From contig NZ_JACHTC010000009.1 in assembly GCF_014145635.1 (NCBI RefSeq), positions 62,001-126,000 on the forward strand: DNA of 64,000 nt, read 5' to 3'. The notes below the pieces were generated by a model that had not been told where the DNA came from, made no database searches, and saw nothing but the letters and a program-made list of their open reading frames with translations. Both the position numbers and the translations under genes were made by a program. Below, piece after piece: positions 9,414 to 17,827 of the stretch. Within the stretch, counting starts at the first letter, position 1. Each line of letters begins with the position of its first letter. Source of the DNA: Myroides sp. WP-1. Lineage in GTDB: Bacteria > Bacteroidota > Bacteroidia > Flavobacteriales > Flavobacteriaceae.

Positions 9414-10637
9414 ATGAAAATATTTACTACGTTACTGTTGGTTTTATGGGGCGCTGTTCTGTTAGGTGTTTCATCTGTTTATGGGCAAGCGAAAGCATAT
9501 CAAGCTCAGTTAGCTCCTGTAATGGAAAGTGGGTATTATAATATCGAATTAGACAATAGGTTAGTAGGGTGTGCTAAAGATAACTTTTCCAATCTCCGAA
9601 TTGTACAACAAGATACGGCCGATACAATGGAAATTCCCTATTTCATAAGAGCTGTTCAGCCTTCTTCTAAGGAAACAAAGATGATCGATTATCCTATATT
9701 CCAACGCATAGAAAAAGATAGCATTAATCGCTTTGTGGTTCACAATCCTGAAAAGAGAGAAATAAAAGACTTTTACGTGACGATCAACAAAGCAGATGTT
9801 GTTATAACTGCATCGGTGAGAGGAAGTAACAATGGAGAAGATTGGTTTAGTGTGAAGCAAAAACAACCAATTTATACCGATCAGACTTCTAGTGGAGGCG
9901 AGGCAACATTGTTTATAGGAATGCCAGAGGGACATTATCCATATTATGAAATTGAACTTGTCAATAATCAGGCAACGCCACTAAAGCTCAATAAGGTTAG
10001 CACCGTAGTTGACACACATACGTATGGACAGTTTAGTCCAATTTTGCTGCAATATGATGCCAAATTAACCCAACAAAAGAATAAAACAACTCTTGTGTCT
10101 TTTATTCGTCAACCGCAATATTACAAACTTAATAAAGTATCTGTCGCGATAGATAATCCTCAAGATTACTACCGCAAAGCGATGTTGAGAGATTCAATAA
10201 CGAAAGTAGCTATTCCGCTTACGTTATCTTCTAAGGGAAGTAATGAATTTATCGTTGAACACGTTGTGGTTCAAAATCCTTATATAGAGATATACAATGG
10301 CAATAATCCACCAATAGTAATTAAAGATGTGGTCCTGTCTGCATTAACTCGATTTGCAACAGCTTATCTACACGCGGGTAAAACATATGATGTAATCGTG
10401 AATAATGAGATAACAGAAATTCCTGAGTATGATATACAACACTTTAAAAACGAAATTCCGTTGCTGTTACCCACAGTCAAAACGATTGATTTTACCAGTA
10501 GCGAGTTAGCTACTGCCAAAGAGCGTTCAAGTGAAACAGCAGGCAACATGAATACCCTTTTATGGGTTGTGTTATCAGTTGTCGGATTGTTAGTTGTGTA
10601 TATTTGTTATCAGACGTTTAAGAAACTAGGCAAATAA
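9414..10637 (+). CDS. DUF3999-like membrane-anchored periplasmic protein
   Basis: 407 residues from the ATG at 9414. The frame is open to an earlier ATG at 9384 inside the DUF2339 gene, but 9414 starts exactly at a good signal peptide (MKIFTTLLLVLWGAVLLGVS...VYGQ). A large beta-rich periplasmic part follows, then a single C-terminal membrane helix (TLLWVVLSVVGLLVVYICY) and a short basic tail. This topology and the early GYYNIELDNRL and FSNLRIVQ motifs fit DUF3999. Coupled to the DUF2339 gene with a 10-bp gap, so the two are certainly one operon. Role unknown; assignment to DUF3999 rests on motif and context rather than a search. Confidence 0.75.
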   Translation: MKIFTTLLLVLWGAVLLGVSSVYGQAKAYQAQLAPVMESGYYNIELDNRLVGCAKDNFSNLRIVQQDTADTMEIPYFIRAVQPSSKETKMIDYPIFQRIEKDSINRFVVHNPEKREIKDFYVTINKADVVITASVRGSNNGEDWFSVKQKQPIYTDQTSSGGEATLFIGMPEGHYPYYEIELVNNQATPLKLNKVSTVVDTHTYGQFSPILLQYDAKLTQQKNKTTLVSFIRQPQYYKLNKVSVAIDNPQDYYRKAMLRDSITKVAIPLTLSSKGSNEFIVEHVVVQNPYIEIYNGNNPPIVIKDVVLSALTRFATAYLHAGKTYDVIVNNEITEIPEYDIQHFKNEIPLLLPTVKTIDFTSSELATAKERSSETAGNMNTLLWVVLSVVGLLVVYICYQTFKKLGK

Positions 10638-10643
10638 TTGTCT

Positions 10644-10672
10644 TTGCGGTTTGCATTAACGACAAACCGCAA
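10644..10672. terminator. Hairpin between convergent genes
   Basis: Perfect 10-bp inverted repeat TTGCGGTTTG/CAAACCGCAA with a 9-nt loop and no strong T-run. It probably ends transcription from either side, though less typical than the other terminators here. Confidence 0.55.
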
Positions 10673-10678
10673 CGATCT

Positions 10679-12286
10679 CTAGTTCAAATCTAGATCTTGA
10701 TTAATATCCCAATTGGCGCGTACATCAATAGGTTCTTTCGAATAGAATGTCTCTTCTGGTTGACGTTTGTCCCAATAATAACCAGTATCCCACTTGCCAT
10801 TTTGATTGTCATCATAGATCACGCGAACATAGTATTTACGTGGTGGAAGTAAATCAAATACAATGGTCTGTGGGGCATGAATGATTTGAGTAAAATAGAC
10901 TTTTTCCTGTTCATCAATTAAATCCACAATAATAGGATAGCGTTTAACACTACTTAGATTTAGGTTTAAATTTCCATAATCACTGTGTTTAGTGGTTTTT
11001 AACGCATAGTTTAGTGTGTCATTACCCTTGCCAAATAGATCGACTAAAGCGTTGGGAAGTAGGCGAATACTGTATAATTCTTCTTGTGCTTTATCGAAGA
11101 GTAATTCCACCTTTTGTTCCGCTAATACTTCTTGAATTTCAAAAGAAACAGGTAGGGAATCTTTGTTTATAAGTTGAATTAAATCTTTGTCTACACGAGC
11201 AATCGGCGTTGTCGTCTTTAAAGCAAACGACTCTTTAAAGTCGATGGCGTTATTTTTGGCTGTAACTCGAAGGGTATCCACCTCTTTCATTTTTGCACGT
11301 GGACGCACGGTAAAGGTTTCTAAATAATCGTCTTTACTTACGGTAATATGTAGAGAGTCAGCTACAATCTTAGGAAACCAAAGTTGTAGCGAATCTTTTG
11401 CCTCTAAAGGGGTGTAAACACTCTTTATCAAGCTATCGTTCTTTGTAACTTTTACCTGTACACCGTCTTTATTTCCTACATAAGGAAGATACCATTTGTT
11501 TTCTGCAAGTTGGGCCGGTCGTTTTGCCTTAAATTGCTCTTCAGATTTAAAGAGAACTAAATTGTATTTCTGATCTGTTGGAATCGTAATGGTATCCTGA
11601 ATAAAAGCAATTTTATCTTGTTCAGGATTAAATAAATAATTGTTCGTTTTTTGTTTCAATCCAACCAAATAATAAGTACCCGCTTTAATGTTCTCGATAG
11701 AAAATGTAGTTAAAGAATCTAAGGTATTGGTGATATACAGTGGTTTTTCTTTGTATACGGTTGAATCGGTAAACACCTTAGCATCGTACAGCATTACATT
11801 GACAAAATTGTCAGTTTTCAATTTGTGAGCGGATTGAATGGTTCCTTCAAGCTTTAAGGAATCAATATAACTTCCCGTTGAGAATATGTACTTAAATTGA
11901 GGTAATACATTTCCCTCGTTATTATCAATAATAGCATCCCCAAAGTTAAAACTATAGGTGGTGTTGGGATGCAAAGTATCTTTTAACTTAATTGTCATTG
12001 TTTTCTTGGGACTTCCCATCGGTGAAATCTCCGGATTGTTCTTTAAAGGGGGAGAAACAATTAAGTTTTGGTTGATATTCTTCAACTTGATGAATTCATC
12101 AAAGTCAATTTTGATTTCATCTTTATCAAAGTTGATCGAGAAGTTTTCTGGATAACTCTTTAATACCACTGGAGGTAGAGTGTCCATAGGTCCTCCTGAA
12201 ATAAATCCTCTTTTAGCACAATTAGAAAAACAAGTTACACATAAAATGAGTAAGCAAGTAAATAAGTATAGACGAAACTTAGACAT
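10679..12286 (-). CDS. Ig-like (Big_5) domain lipoprotein
   Basis: 535-residue lipoprotein from the ATG at 12286; the frame extends seven codons further up but MSKFRLYLFTCLLILCV is the natural leader and ends in a lipobox-like FSNC. Residues ~20-130 (GGPMDTLPPVVLKSYPEN, IKIDFDEFIKLKN, LHPNTTYSFNFG) form a bacterial Ig-like domain of the Big_5 type, common at the start of Bacteroidota surface lipoproteins. The rest is beta-rich, ending in a segment that resembles a DNA-free Asp-rich calcium-type loop (YDDNQNGKWDTGYYWD). Probably outer-membrane anchored. It stands alone, with a 68-bp gap to comF. Precise role unknown. Confidence 0.82.
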   Translation of the reverse strand: MSKFRLYLFTCLLILCVTCFSNCAKRGFISGGPMDTLPPVVLKSYPENFSINFDKDEIKIDFDEFIKLKNINQNLIVSPPLKNNPEISPMGSPKKTMTIKLKDTLHPNTTYSFNFGDAIIDNNEGNVLPQFKYIFSTGSYIDSLKLEGTIQSAHKLKTDNFVNVMLYDAKVFTDSTVYKEKPLYITNTLDSLTTFSIENIKAGTYYLVGLKQKTNNYLFNPEQDKIAFIQDTITIPTDQKYNLVLFKSEEQFKAKRPAQLAENKWYLPYVGNKDGVQVKVTKNDSLIKSVYTPLEAKDSLQLWFPKIVADSLHITVSKDDYLETFTVRPRAKMKEVDTLRVTAKNNAIDFKESFALKTTTPIARVDKDLIQLINKDSLPVSFEIQEVLAEQKVELLFDKAQEELYSIRLLPNALVDLFGKGNDTLNYALKTTKHSDYGNLNLNLSSVKRYPIIVDLIDEQEKVYFTQIIHAPQTIVFDLLPPRKYYVRVIYDDNQNGKWDTGYYWDKRQPEETFYSKEPIDVRANWDINQDLDLN

Positions 12287-12354
12287 AGTTCTATTTTGAA
12301 AAGACAAAGTAACAATTATATTTTTTACTTAGAAAATATCAATCCCTAAAAACT

Positions 12355-13035
12355 TCATTTTGTATAAGCTAAACATAAAATACTCACCTTGCTTTGAGGG
12401 ATTTGCAACAATAGTTTAGCGCAGGTTTCCAATGTAGTTCCCGTAGTTAAGATATCATCTAATAATAAAAAGTGTTTTCCTGTATACTCAGGAGTTGGGG
12501 TCAAGTGAAAAACGGTTGTTTGGGGGTTGATTCGCTCTCGAAAGCTTTTTGTAGTTTGAGATGAAGTAGTGGCGATTTTCGTTAATAGCTTTCGATTAAT
12601 AGGAATTCTGTAGCGTTCAGCTAGCGCTGTAGCGAATCCGTCTACTTGATTATAGCCTCTTTGCTTGCGTTTTTTATGATACATAGGTACAGGAATAAGC
12701 CAATCAATGGTTTCTAATGTAGCTGTTTCGGATAAAATTTCGGCGTACATCTTACCCAGTATATAGCTAATCTGGGGCTGATTTCCGTATTTGAGTTGAT
12801 GAAAGAGATTCGATACTCGACCATTTTTAGTATAGTAGAGTAAACAGCTAGCTTGTGTAATGTTGATTTTGCCGTAAAATTTACCCATTGCTTCATTGGT
12901 TGAAGATAAATGTTGATTCGTAAAGGGCAGAAAAGCGCTGCAAGCGGTACACAAGAAGAGTTCTGTTTCGAGGAGAATCGCAGTGCAACCACAACAGCTT
13001 TTTGGAAAAAGTAGATTCAGTAAGTCTTTCAACAT
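12355..13035 (-). CDS. comF: ComF family phosphoribosyltransferase-like protein
   Basis: 226 residues from the ATG at 13035. The frame is open further upstream to 13152, but that would overlap the divergent gene, and MLKDLLNLLFPKSC is the normal ComF start. The N-terminal zinc-ribbon is present (CCGC and CTAC), and the C-terminal PRTase domain has the PRPP-binding motif LLLDDILTTGTT and the CxK-like VPMYHKKRKQRGYNQ segment. In naturally competent bacteria ComF assists DNA uptake across the inner membrane; in Flavobacteriia its role is not tested. Monocistronic, 68 bp upstream of the Ig-like lipoprotein gene in the same direction. Confidence 0.9.
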   Translation of the reverse strand: MLKDLLNLLFPKSCCGCTAILLETELFLCTACSAFLPFTNQHLSSTNEAMGKFYGKINITQASCLLYYTKNGRVSNLFHQLKYGNQPQISYILGKMYAEILSETATLETIDWLIPVPMYHKKRKQRGYNQVDGFATALAERYRIPINRKLLTKIATTSSQTTKSFRERINPQTTVFHLTPTPEYTGKHFLLLDDILTTGTTLETCAKLLLQIPQSKVSILCLAYTK

Positions 13036-13103
13036 AAAGAAGGGATTTAGATTATAAAAAAAAATAAGGCAAATAAAAGACCACTTTAAATCAATGCAAG
13101 CAA

Positions 13104-13111
13104 TATCTTTG
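13104..13111 (+). promoter_or_regulatory. Putative -7 box for the 13140-13707 gene pair
   Basis: TATCTTTG, exact TAnnTTTG, 29 bp before the ATG at 13140. Confidence 0.45.
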
Positions 13112-13139
13112 TATTGTATAAGAAATAAGAGAAAAGAAT

Positions 13140-13334
13140 ATGGAGAAAGCAATACTTGATTTGATGCAACTCATTAAGGAAGAGCAATACGAGATAGCAA
13201 AGCCCTTTGCAGCTGAAATAAGCAAGCGTTTACAACAGTTGATGGATGATGAAACCTCAGATGATAGCTTGGTTCGCCTAGCAAAAATGCACAAGATTGT
13301 GGAAGACCTCCAACAAACAATAAAAAGTAAGTAG
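13140..13334 (+). CDS. Small helical protein of unknown function
   Basis: 64 residues, acidic, wholly predicted helical (heptad-like Leu/Ile pattern through MDDETSDDSLVRLAKMHKIVEDLQQTI). It is not a recognised family. It is accepted as real because it follows a -7 box at a sensible distance and its stop is one base before the ATG of the YchJ-like gene, which indicates translational coupling. Its promoter is divergent from comF. Possibly a small partner of the SEC-C protein next door; that is inference. Confidence 0.65.
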   Translation: MEKAILDLMQLIKEEQYEIAKPFAAEISKRLQQLMDDETSDDSLVRLAKMHKIVEDLQQTIKSK

Positions 13335-13335
13335 T

Positions 13336-13707
13336 ATGTGCCCTTGTGGAAGTGAACAAACCGTAGAAAAGTGTTGCTTACCTTATTTAAAAGGAGCGCA
13401 ATATCCTGCAACTGCAGAAGCGCTCATGCGCTCAAGATATACCGCCTATGTGTTAGCGAATGCAACGTACTTAATTGAAACAACGCATCCAAAAACGCGT
13501 CATTTGTACAGTAAGAAATCGATTGTACAGTGGGCAACTGAAAATCAATGGACAGGTCTTGAAATTGTACAAGCAACAGCTACAACAGTAACGTTTATTG
13601 CTTGTTTCAAAGATTCAAAAGGGGTAGAACATCTACATAAGGAACATTCTCTTTTTGAAACTTTAGGCGATAAATTGTATTACGTATCAGGTACTTTTGA
13701 GGAATAG
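13336..13707 (+). CDS. YchJ-like SEC-C motif protein
   Basis: 123 residues with an N-terminal SEC-C zinc-binding motif (CPCGS ... CC at residues 2-14) and the YchJ/UPF0225 core (RSRYTAYVLANATYLIETTHP, VTFIACFK). Shorter than E. coli YchJ, which has a second SEC-C motif at the C-terminus; that is missing here (it ends in SGTFEE). Cytoplasmic. SEC-C motifs often mediate protein contacts such as SecA-SecB binding, but no function is proved for this family. Translationally coupled to the small helical gene upstream. Confidence 0.85.
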   Translation: MCPCGSEQTVEKCCLPYLKGAQYPATAEALMRSRYTAYVLANATYLIETTHPKTRHLYSKKSIVQWATENQWTGLEIVQATATTVTFIACFKDSKGVEHLHKEHSLFETLGDKLYYVSGTFEE

Positions 13708-13810
13708 CAAGCGTTTGTTTTCGTGTTTTTCTACATGGCATTACTCAAATAAGTAGTATAACGAATAAAAAAGAAGTGAAATGCTTGAATTTTTTTTGTA
13801 AATTACTAAT

Positions 13811-14443
13811 ATGAGAGCTGTTATTATTGGGGCTACTGGAGCCGTTGGAAAAGTATTAGTGCGTCAATTACTGTGTGACGATCGCTATCAATTTGTCGAA
13901 ATATTTGTGCGAAGCCCTTGGGATATTCAACATCCCAAGTTAATTTATCATGTAGTTGATTTTGATAAAATGACCGAATGGCACCATTTGATTGAAGGTA
14001 ATGTGGCTTTTAGTTGTTTGGGTACAACCAAGAAACAAGCAGGCAGTAAGAAGAACCAATGGCATATTGATTATGATTATGTAGTTCAATTTGCCAAGTA
14101 TTGCAAGACCAAATCGATCCAAACTTTTGTTTTGGTTTCTTCTAAGGGAGCTGATTATCACAGTAAGGTGTTTTACTTGTACTTAAAAGGCAGAATAGAA
14201 CAAGCCATTGCGCAACTACATTTTAATCGCACGATTATTATTCGACCTAGTTCGCTCATTCGACCTAATTCAGATCGATTAGGTGAAAAAATGGGTGTGA
14301 AAGTTTTACTTTTTCTCAATCGTATTGGATTACTGCAGTCCTATCGCCCTGTGCCTGTATCTAAAGTAGCAGACCGAATTCGAAATAGTGCTGTAAGTCA
14401 TGTCGGGTACAATCTCGTAATTATAGAAAACGACGAAATATAA
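13811..14443 (+). CDS. Atypical short-chain dehydrogenase, NAD(P)-binding
   Basis: 210 residues. Rossmann nucleotide-binding start MRAVIIGATGAVGKVLVRQL (GxxGxxG), then FSCLGTT after beta-4, VLVSSKGADYHSKVFYLYLKG (the Ser and the YxxxK-like Tyr/Lys) and a RPSSLIRP loop. This is the pattern of atypical SDRs related to the TIP30/HTATIP2 group. Substrate unknown. It is monocistronic and ends at a strong terminator shared with the convergent yceI gene. Length is typical of the group. Confidence 0.85.
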   Translation: MRAVIIGATGAVGKVLVRQLLCDDRYQFVEIFVRSPWDIQHPKLIYHVVDFDKMTEWHHLIEGNVAFSCLGTTKKQAGSKKNQWHIDYDYVVQFAKYCKTKSIQTFVLVSSKGADYHSKVFYLYLKGRIEQAIAQLHFNRTIIIRPSSLIRPNSDRLGEKMGVKVLLFLNRIGLLQSYRPVPVSKVADRIRNSAVSHVGYNLVIIENDEI

Positions 14444-14450
14444 ACAATAA

Positions 14451-14487
14451 AAAAAGGGTTTACTCCTAAGAGTAAACCCTTTTTTTG
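14451..14487. terminator. Bidirectional intrinsic terminator
   Basis: AAAAAGGGTTTACTC, loop CTAA, GAGTAAACCCTTTTTTT between convergent genes; about 15-bp perfect stem. Confidence 0.93.
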
Positions 14488-14503
14488 AAAGATATATAAA
14501 GGA

Positions 14504-15079
14504 TTAGTTAGCCTTGCTAAATTCTAAATTTACCGTAATATCAACATTTTTTCCAATGGCTTGTCCTGTTGGATCATAGGCTACATCAAAGTCGAAACGG
14601 TTGATTGTTGTCGTAGCTTGAAAACCAAGCTTGGTGTTTCCATTTCCGTCATCTGCTAATAAACCACCGTAAGTTAATTGAAACGTTACGGGTTTAGTTA
14701 TGTTTTTGATGGTTAAGTTACCTGTTAACTCATACTTGTCTTTTCCCGTTTTTTTGATAGACTTGCTATCGAATTTCATGGTTGCATATTTTGCAGTATC
14801 AAAAAAATCACCAGATTTTAAGTGATTATCACGCATTTCTACGCTTGTATTTACACTGTTTAAATCAACTGTAAAGTTGAATGTTCCTTTGGTTAAATCT
14901 TCAGGGTTTCCTACAAAAGTTCCTTCGTATTTATCAAATCGTCCATCTACAAAAGAAATCCCCAAGTGTTTTACTGAGAAGTTTAAAAACGAGTGCATCG
15001 GATCGACATTCCATTTTGTTTGTGCAAATGAAGTAACTGAAAATAAAGCAGCTACAACGAATAAGGCTATTTTTTTCAT
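14504..15079 (-). CDS. YceI family periplasmic lipid-binding protein
   Basis: 191 residues. Signal peptide MKKIALFVVAALFSVTSFAQ, then the YceI domain: TKWNVDPMHSFLNFSVKHLG, FDKYEGTF, SVEMRDNHLKSGDFFDTAKYATMKF and LGFQATTTINRFDFDV. YceI proteins form a lipocalin-like barrel that binds polyisoprenoids or fatty amides in the periplasm. Family length is normal. It has its own -7 box, 30 bp upstream, and a shared terminator. No partner cytochrome b561 gene is adjacent. A polyprenyl diphosphate synthase is encoded elsewhere in the window, but that is not a linkage. Confidence 0.93.
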   Translation of the reverse strand: MKKIALFVVAALFSVTSFAQTKWNVDPMHSFLNFSVKHLGISFVDGRFDKYEGTFVGNPEDLTKGTFNFTVDLNSVNTSVEMRDNHLKSGDFFDTAKYATMKFDSKSIKKTGKDKYELTGNLTIKNITKPVTFQLTYGGLLADDGNGNTKLGFQATTTINRFDFDVAYDPTGQAIGKNVDITVNLEFSKAN

Positions 15080-15109
15080 ATGAATTATATTTTGTGATTA
15101 TCTATGATT

Positions 15110-15117
15110 CAAAGATA
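15110..15117 (-). promoter_or_regulatory. Putative -7 box for the YceI gene
   Basis: Minus strand TATCTTTG, exact TAnnTTTG, 30 bp before the ATG at 15079. Confidence 0.45.
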
Positions 15118-15170
15118 CGGAACTTCTGAAGGAGAAGTACTTAACCTACATTAAGAAACGATTGAAAGAA

Positions 15171-15206
15171 AAAAGCCTCTCCAAATTATTTGGAGAGGCT
15201 TTTTAT
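15171..15206 (-). terminator. Intrinsic terminator of glyS
   Basis: AAAAGCCTCTCCAAA, loop TTA, TTTGGAGAGGCTTTT: a perfect 15-bp stem, downstream of the glyS stop on the minus strand. Confidence 0.92.
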
Positions 15207-15221
15207 TTTATCTTGTCCTGA

Positions 15222-16766
15222 TTACATCATTTTCTTTAACCAGTTTCTCATCGATACTTCTTCATTGATGATGTTACGTAAATCGGCAATAGCAACGCGA
15301 TCTTGTTTCATCGTATCTCTGTGGCGAATTGTAACCGTTTTGTCTTCTAGCGTTTGGTGATCCACTGTAATACAGAAAGGAGTTCCCAAAGCATCTGCAC
15401 GGCGGTAACGACGTCCTACAGCATCTTTCTCATCATAAGCAACGTTGAAATCCCATTTCAAGTCTTCGATGATTTCTTGTGCGATTTCAGGTAATCCGTC
15501 TTTTTTCACTAGAGGGAAGATAGCTGCTTTTGTTGGAGCCAAGACTGCAGGTAATTTTAATACCGTTCTCGTTGTTCCATCTTCTAGCGTTTCTTCTTGT
15601 AGTGATTTTGAGAATACAGATAAGAACATACGATCTAATCCTACAGATGTCTCTACTACATAAGGAACATATGAAGAGTTTGTTTCGTTGTCGAAGAACT
15701 GTAATTTTTTACCAGAGAATTGCTCATGCGCTTTCAAGTCAAAGTCTGTACGAGAGTGAATTCCCTCTAATTCTTTAAATCCGAATGGGAAGTTGAATTC
15801 GATATCAGTAGCTGCATTGGCATAATGGGCTAATTTTTCGTGGTCGTGGTAACGGTAGTTTTCCGCTCCCATCCCCAGTGATAAATGCCATTTTAAACGC
15901 GTGTCTTTCCAGTATTGGTAGTATTTCATTTCCTCTCCTGGTTTTACGAAGAATTGCATTTCCATTTGTTCAAATTCACGCATACGGAAGATAAACTGAC
16001 GTGCAACGATTTCGTTACGGAATGCTTTTCCTGTTTGTGCAATACCAAAAGGAATCTTCATACGTCCTGTTTTTTGAACGTTTAGGAAGTTAACGAAAAT
16101 ACCTTGAGCTGTTTCCGGACGAAGGTATAAATCCATCGCTGTATCAGCAGAAGCTCCTAATTTTGTACCAAACATAAGGTTAAATTGACGTACTTCTGTC
16201 CAGTTTTTAGAACCTGTATCAGGATCTGCGATTTCCAATTCTTCGATTAGCGCTTTTACATCCGCTAAATCACCCGAATCCAAACCGCGAGCCATGCGCT
16301 CTAAAATTTCTTTTTTCTTTGCATAGTATTCTACTACACGTGGGTTAGTTGCAATGAACTGCTCCTCATCAAAAGACTCTCCAAAGCGCTTTTTCGCTTT
16401 TTCAATTTCTTTTAATGCTTTTTGGTGTATTTTTTCACAGTAGTCTTCAATTAAAACGTCTGCTCTATATCTCTTTTTACTGTCTTTGTTGTCAATTAAA
16501 GGGTCGTTGAATGCATCAACGTGACCTGAAGCTTTCCAAGTGGTTGGATGCATAAAGATTGAGGCATCAATTCCTACAATATTTTCGTGCATTTGTACCA
16601 TGGATTTCCACCAGTACTCTCTAATATTTCTTTTTAATTCTACACCGTTTTGAGCGTAGTCATACACTGCGCTTAAACCATCGTATATTTCGCTAGATGG
16701 AAAAATGTATCCATACTCTTTTGCATGCGAAATAACATTCTTAAAAATATCATCTTGTTTTGCCAT
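15222..16766 (-). CDS. glyS: Glycyl-tRNA synthetase (class II, dimeric type)
   Basis: 514 residues, the single-chain alpha2-type glycine-tRNA ligase that charges tRNA-Gly in the cytoplasm. Visible: N-terminal MAKQDDIFKNVISHAKEYGY, the insertion with SGHVDAFNDPL, motif 2 FRNEIVARQFIFRMREFEQ, and motif 3 ETSVGLDRMF, followed by the anticodon-binding domain (KAAIFPLVKKDGLPEIAQ). Length is standard for Bacteroidota. The -7 box TACTTTTG ends only four bases before the ATG, so the mRNA is predicted to be leaderless or nearly so. Monocistronic. Confidence 0.97.
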   Translation of the reverse strand: MAKQDDIFKNVISHAKEYGYIFPSSEIYDGLSAVYDYAQNGVELKRNIREYWWKSMVQMHENIVGIDASIFMHPTTWKASGHVDAFNDPLIDNKDSKKRYRADVLIEDYCEKIHQKALKEIEKAKKRFGESFDEEQFIATNPRVVEYYAKKKEILERMARGLDSGDLADVKALIEELEIADPDTGSKNWTEVRQFNLMFGTKLGASADTAMDLYLRPETAQGIFVNFLNVQKTGRMKIPFGIAQTGKAFRNEIVARQFIFRMREFEQMEMQFFVKPGEEMKYYQYWKDTRLKWHLSLGMGAENYRYHDHEKLAHYANAATDIEFNFPFGFKELEGIHSRTDFDLKAHEQFSGKKLQFFDNETNSSYVPYVVETSVGLDRMFLSVFSKSLQEETLEDGTTRTVLKLPAVLAPTKAAIFPLVKKDGLPEIAQEIIEDLKWDFNVAYDEKDAVGRRYRRADALGTPFCITVDHQTLEDKTVTIRHRDTMKQDRVAIADLRNIINEEVSMRNWLKKMM

Positions 16767-16770
16767 ACTG

Positions 16771-16778
16771 CAAAAGTA
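16771..16778 (-). promoter_or_regulatory. -7 box immediately upstream of glyS
   Basis: Minus strand TACTTTTG, identical to the tRNA-Gln -7 boxes, ending 4 bp before the glyS ATG. It implies transcription starts at or next to the start codon. Confidence 0.55.
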
Positions 16779-16854
16779 ATAAAAGACTTTAAGATTAAAA
16801 ACTTCACCACAAGCTATTTGCTGTTAATAATCTTAAGTTTATGGGTTTATTAAT

Positions 16855-17598
16855 CTATTTCTTGTCGTTATTTGATTTTTGTGCCTGATAAGCAGATAAG
16901 ATGCGTTCTGTATTTTCAATATGACCAGATTGGTTCCACGCATCATGTCCCGGAATAATCACTTTTGCTTGCCCAAATCTGCGCTTTATTTCTTCGATGG
17001 TATGTGGCCAAGCTTCCGTATTGCCATCTGCGATATTGCCTATACTCGTTGCTTCTGCACTTTTGATCAAACAACCTCCATACAATACTTTTTCTTTGGG
17101 AAACCAAACTACCGTATTGTCTTTACTATGTCCTTCTCCTAAGAAATAAACCGTGAACTCCTCATTGCCGAAAGTAAAGGTTTTTTCTTTTCCAAAAGTA
17201 TAGGTCGCTTGAGGATCATTGCGCTCCTTTAATATTTTATTGGTTAACTCATAGGTATAGGTCTCGGCTTTAGCTTTATTGAAAAAATCTAATCCTCCTG
17301 AACGATCTTCGTGAAAATGTGTGGTGATGACCCACTTCACTTCTTGCTGGTGTTGATTCCTGATGTGTTCAACTAATGGAACATATTGATCCTTGTCCCA
17401 AGGGGTGTCAATGAGAATGACCCCTTCATCTGTTACTACATACAATGCATTGGAAGAGTAAGAAACACCATTAAATACCTGATAGGTTGTATAAATATAC
17501 ATGTGATCGTTTAGTTTTTCGATTTTTAATTTATCTGATTGCGAATAAGCAAGAATAGTACCTAGAAGGAAAGATAAACAGGTAAGGAATTTGTTCAT
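16855..17598 (-). CDS. bla: Subclass B1 metallo-beta-lactamase (MUS/TUS-like)
   Basis: 247-residue periplasmic zinc hydrolase. Start taken at 17598, where MNKFLTCLSFLLGTILAYSQ is a proper signal peptide; the frame extends upstream without one. All six B1 zinc ligands are visible: His94, His96 and Asp98 (TTHFHEDRSGG), His157 (GEGHSKD), Cys176 (YGGCLIKS) and His218 (IPGHDAW). The B1 subclass hydrolyses penicillins, cephalosporins and carbapenems. Intrinsic B1 enzymes are known from the chromosomes of Myroides (MUS, TUS) and other Flavobacteriaceae, and nothing here suggests mobility: no insertion sequence, integron or codon-usage break nearby. The gene sits between glyS and an unrelated lipoprotein gene. 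The exact allele cannot be named without a search. Confidence 0.93.
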   Translation of the reverse strand: MNKFLTCLSFLLGTILAYSQSDKLKIEKLNDHMYIYTTYQVFNGVSYSSNALYVVTDEGVILIDTPWDKDQYVPLVEHIRNQHQQEVKWVITTHFHEDRSGGLDFFNKAKAETYTYELTNKILKERNDPQATYTFGKEKTFTFGNEEFTVYFLGEGHSKDNTVVWFPKEKVLYGGCLIKSAEATSIGNIADGNTEAWPHTIEEIKRRFGQAKVIIPGHDAWNQSGHIENTERILSAYQAQKSNNDKK

Positions 17599-17669
17599 GG
17601 TGTAGGATAAGATTAATGGATTGTATAAAAGTTTAAAGCAGCCTGGATTGAAAAATAAGACTTCTCCTA

Positions 17670-17677
17670 CAAAAGTA
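17670..17677 (-). promoter_or_regulatory. Putative -7 box for the metallo-beta-lactamase
   Basis: Minus strand TACTTTTG, exact consensus, 71 bp before the ATG at 17598; predicts a leader of about 65 nt. Confidence 0.4.
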
Positions 17678-17827
17678 AAAAAAGGATACAAGAAAGAGAT
17701 ACTGTCACGATTTTATTTGCTGTTGTTTGTAGTGTTCGTCTATTAGAGCTCCCTAAAAGAGATGTTATTTTTTTAACTAGTTTATAGTTCGTACTTTCCT
17801 TTTACATAAATTGTAGAAAAGAACAAG

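Noticed and set aside
13036..13152. Upstream extension of comF
   Set aside because: Would overlap the divergent gene; the extra residues are hydrophobic noise before the normal MLKDLL start.
17599..17691. Upstream extension of the metallo-beta-lactamase
   Set aside because: The signal peptide starts at the internal Met (17598); the extension covers leader DNA.
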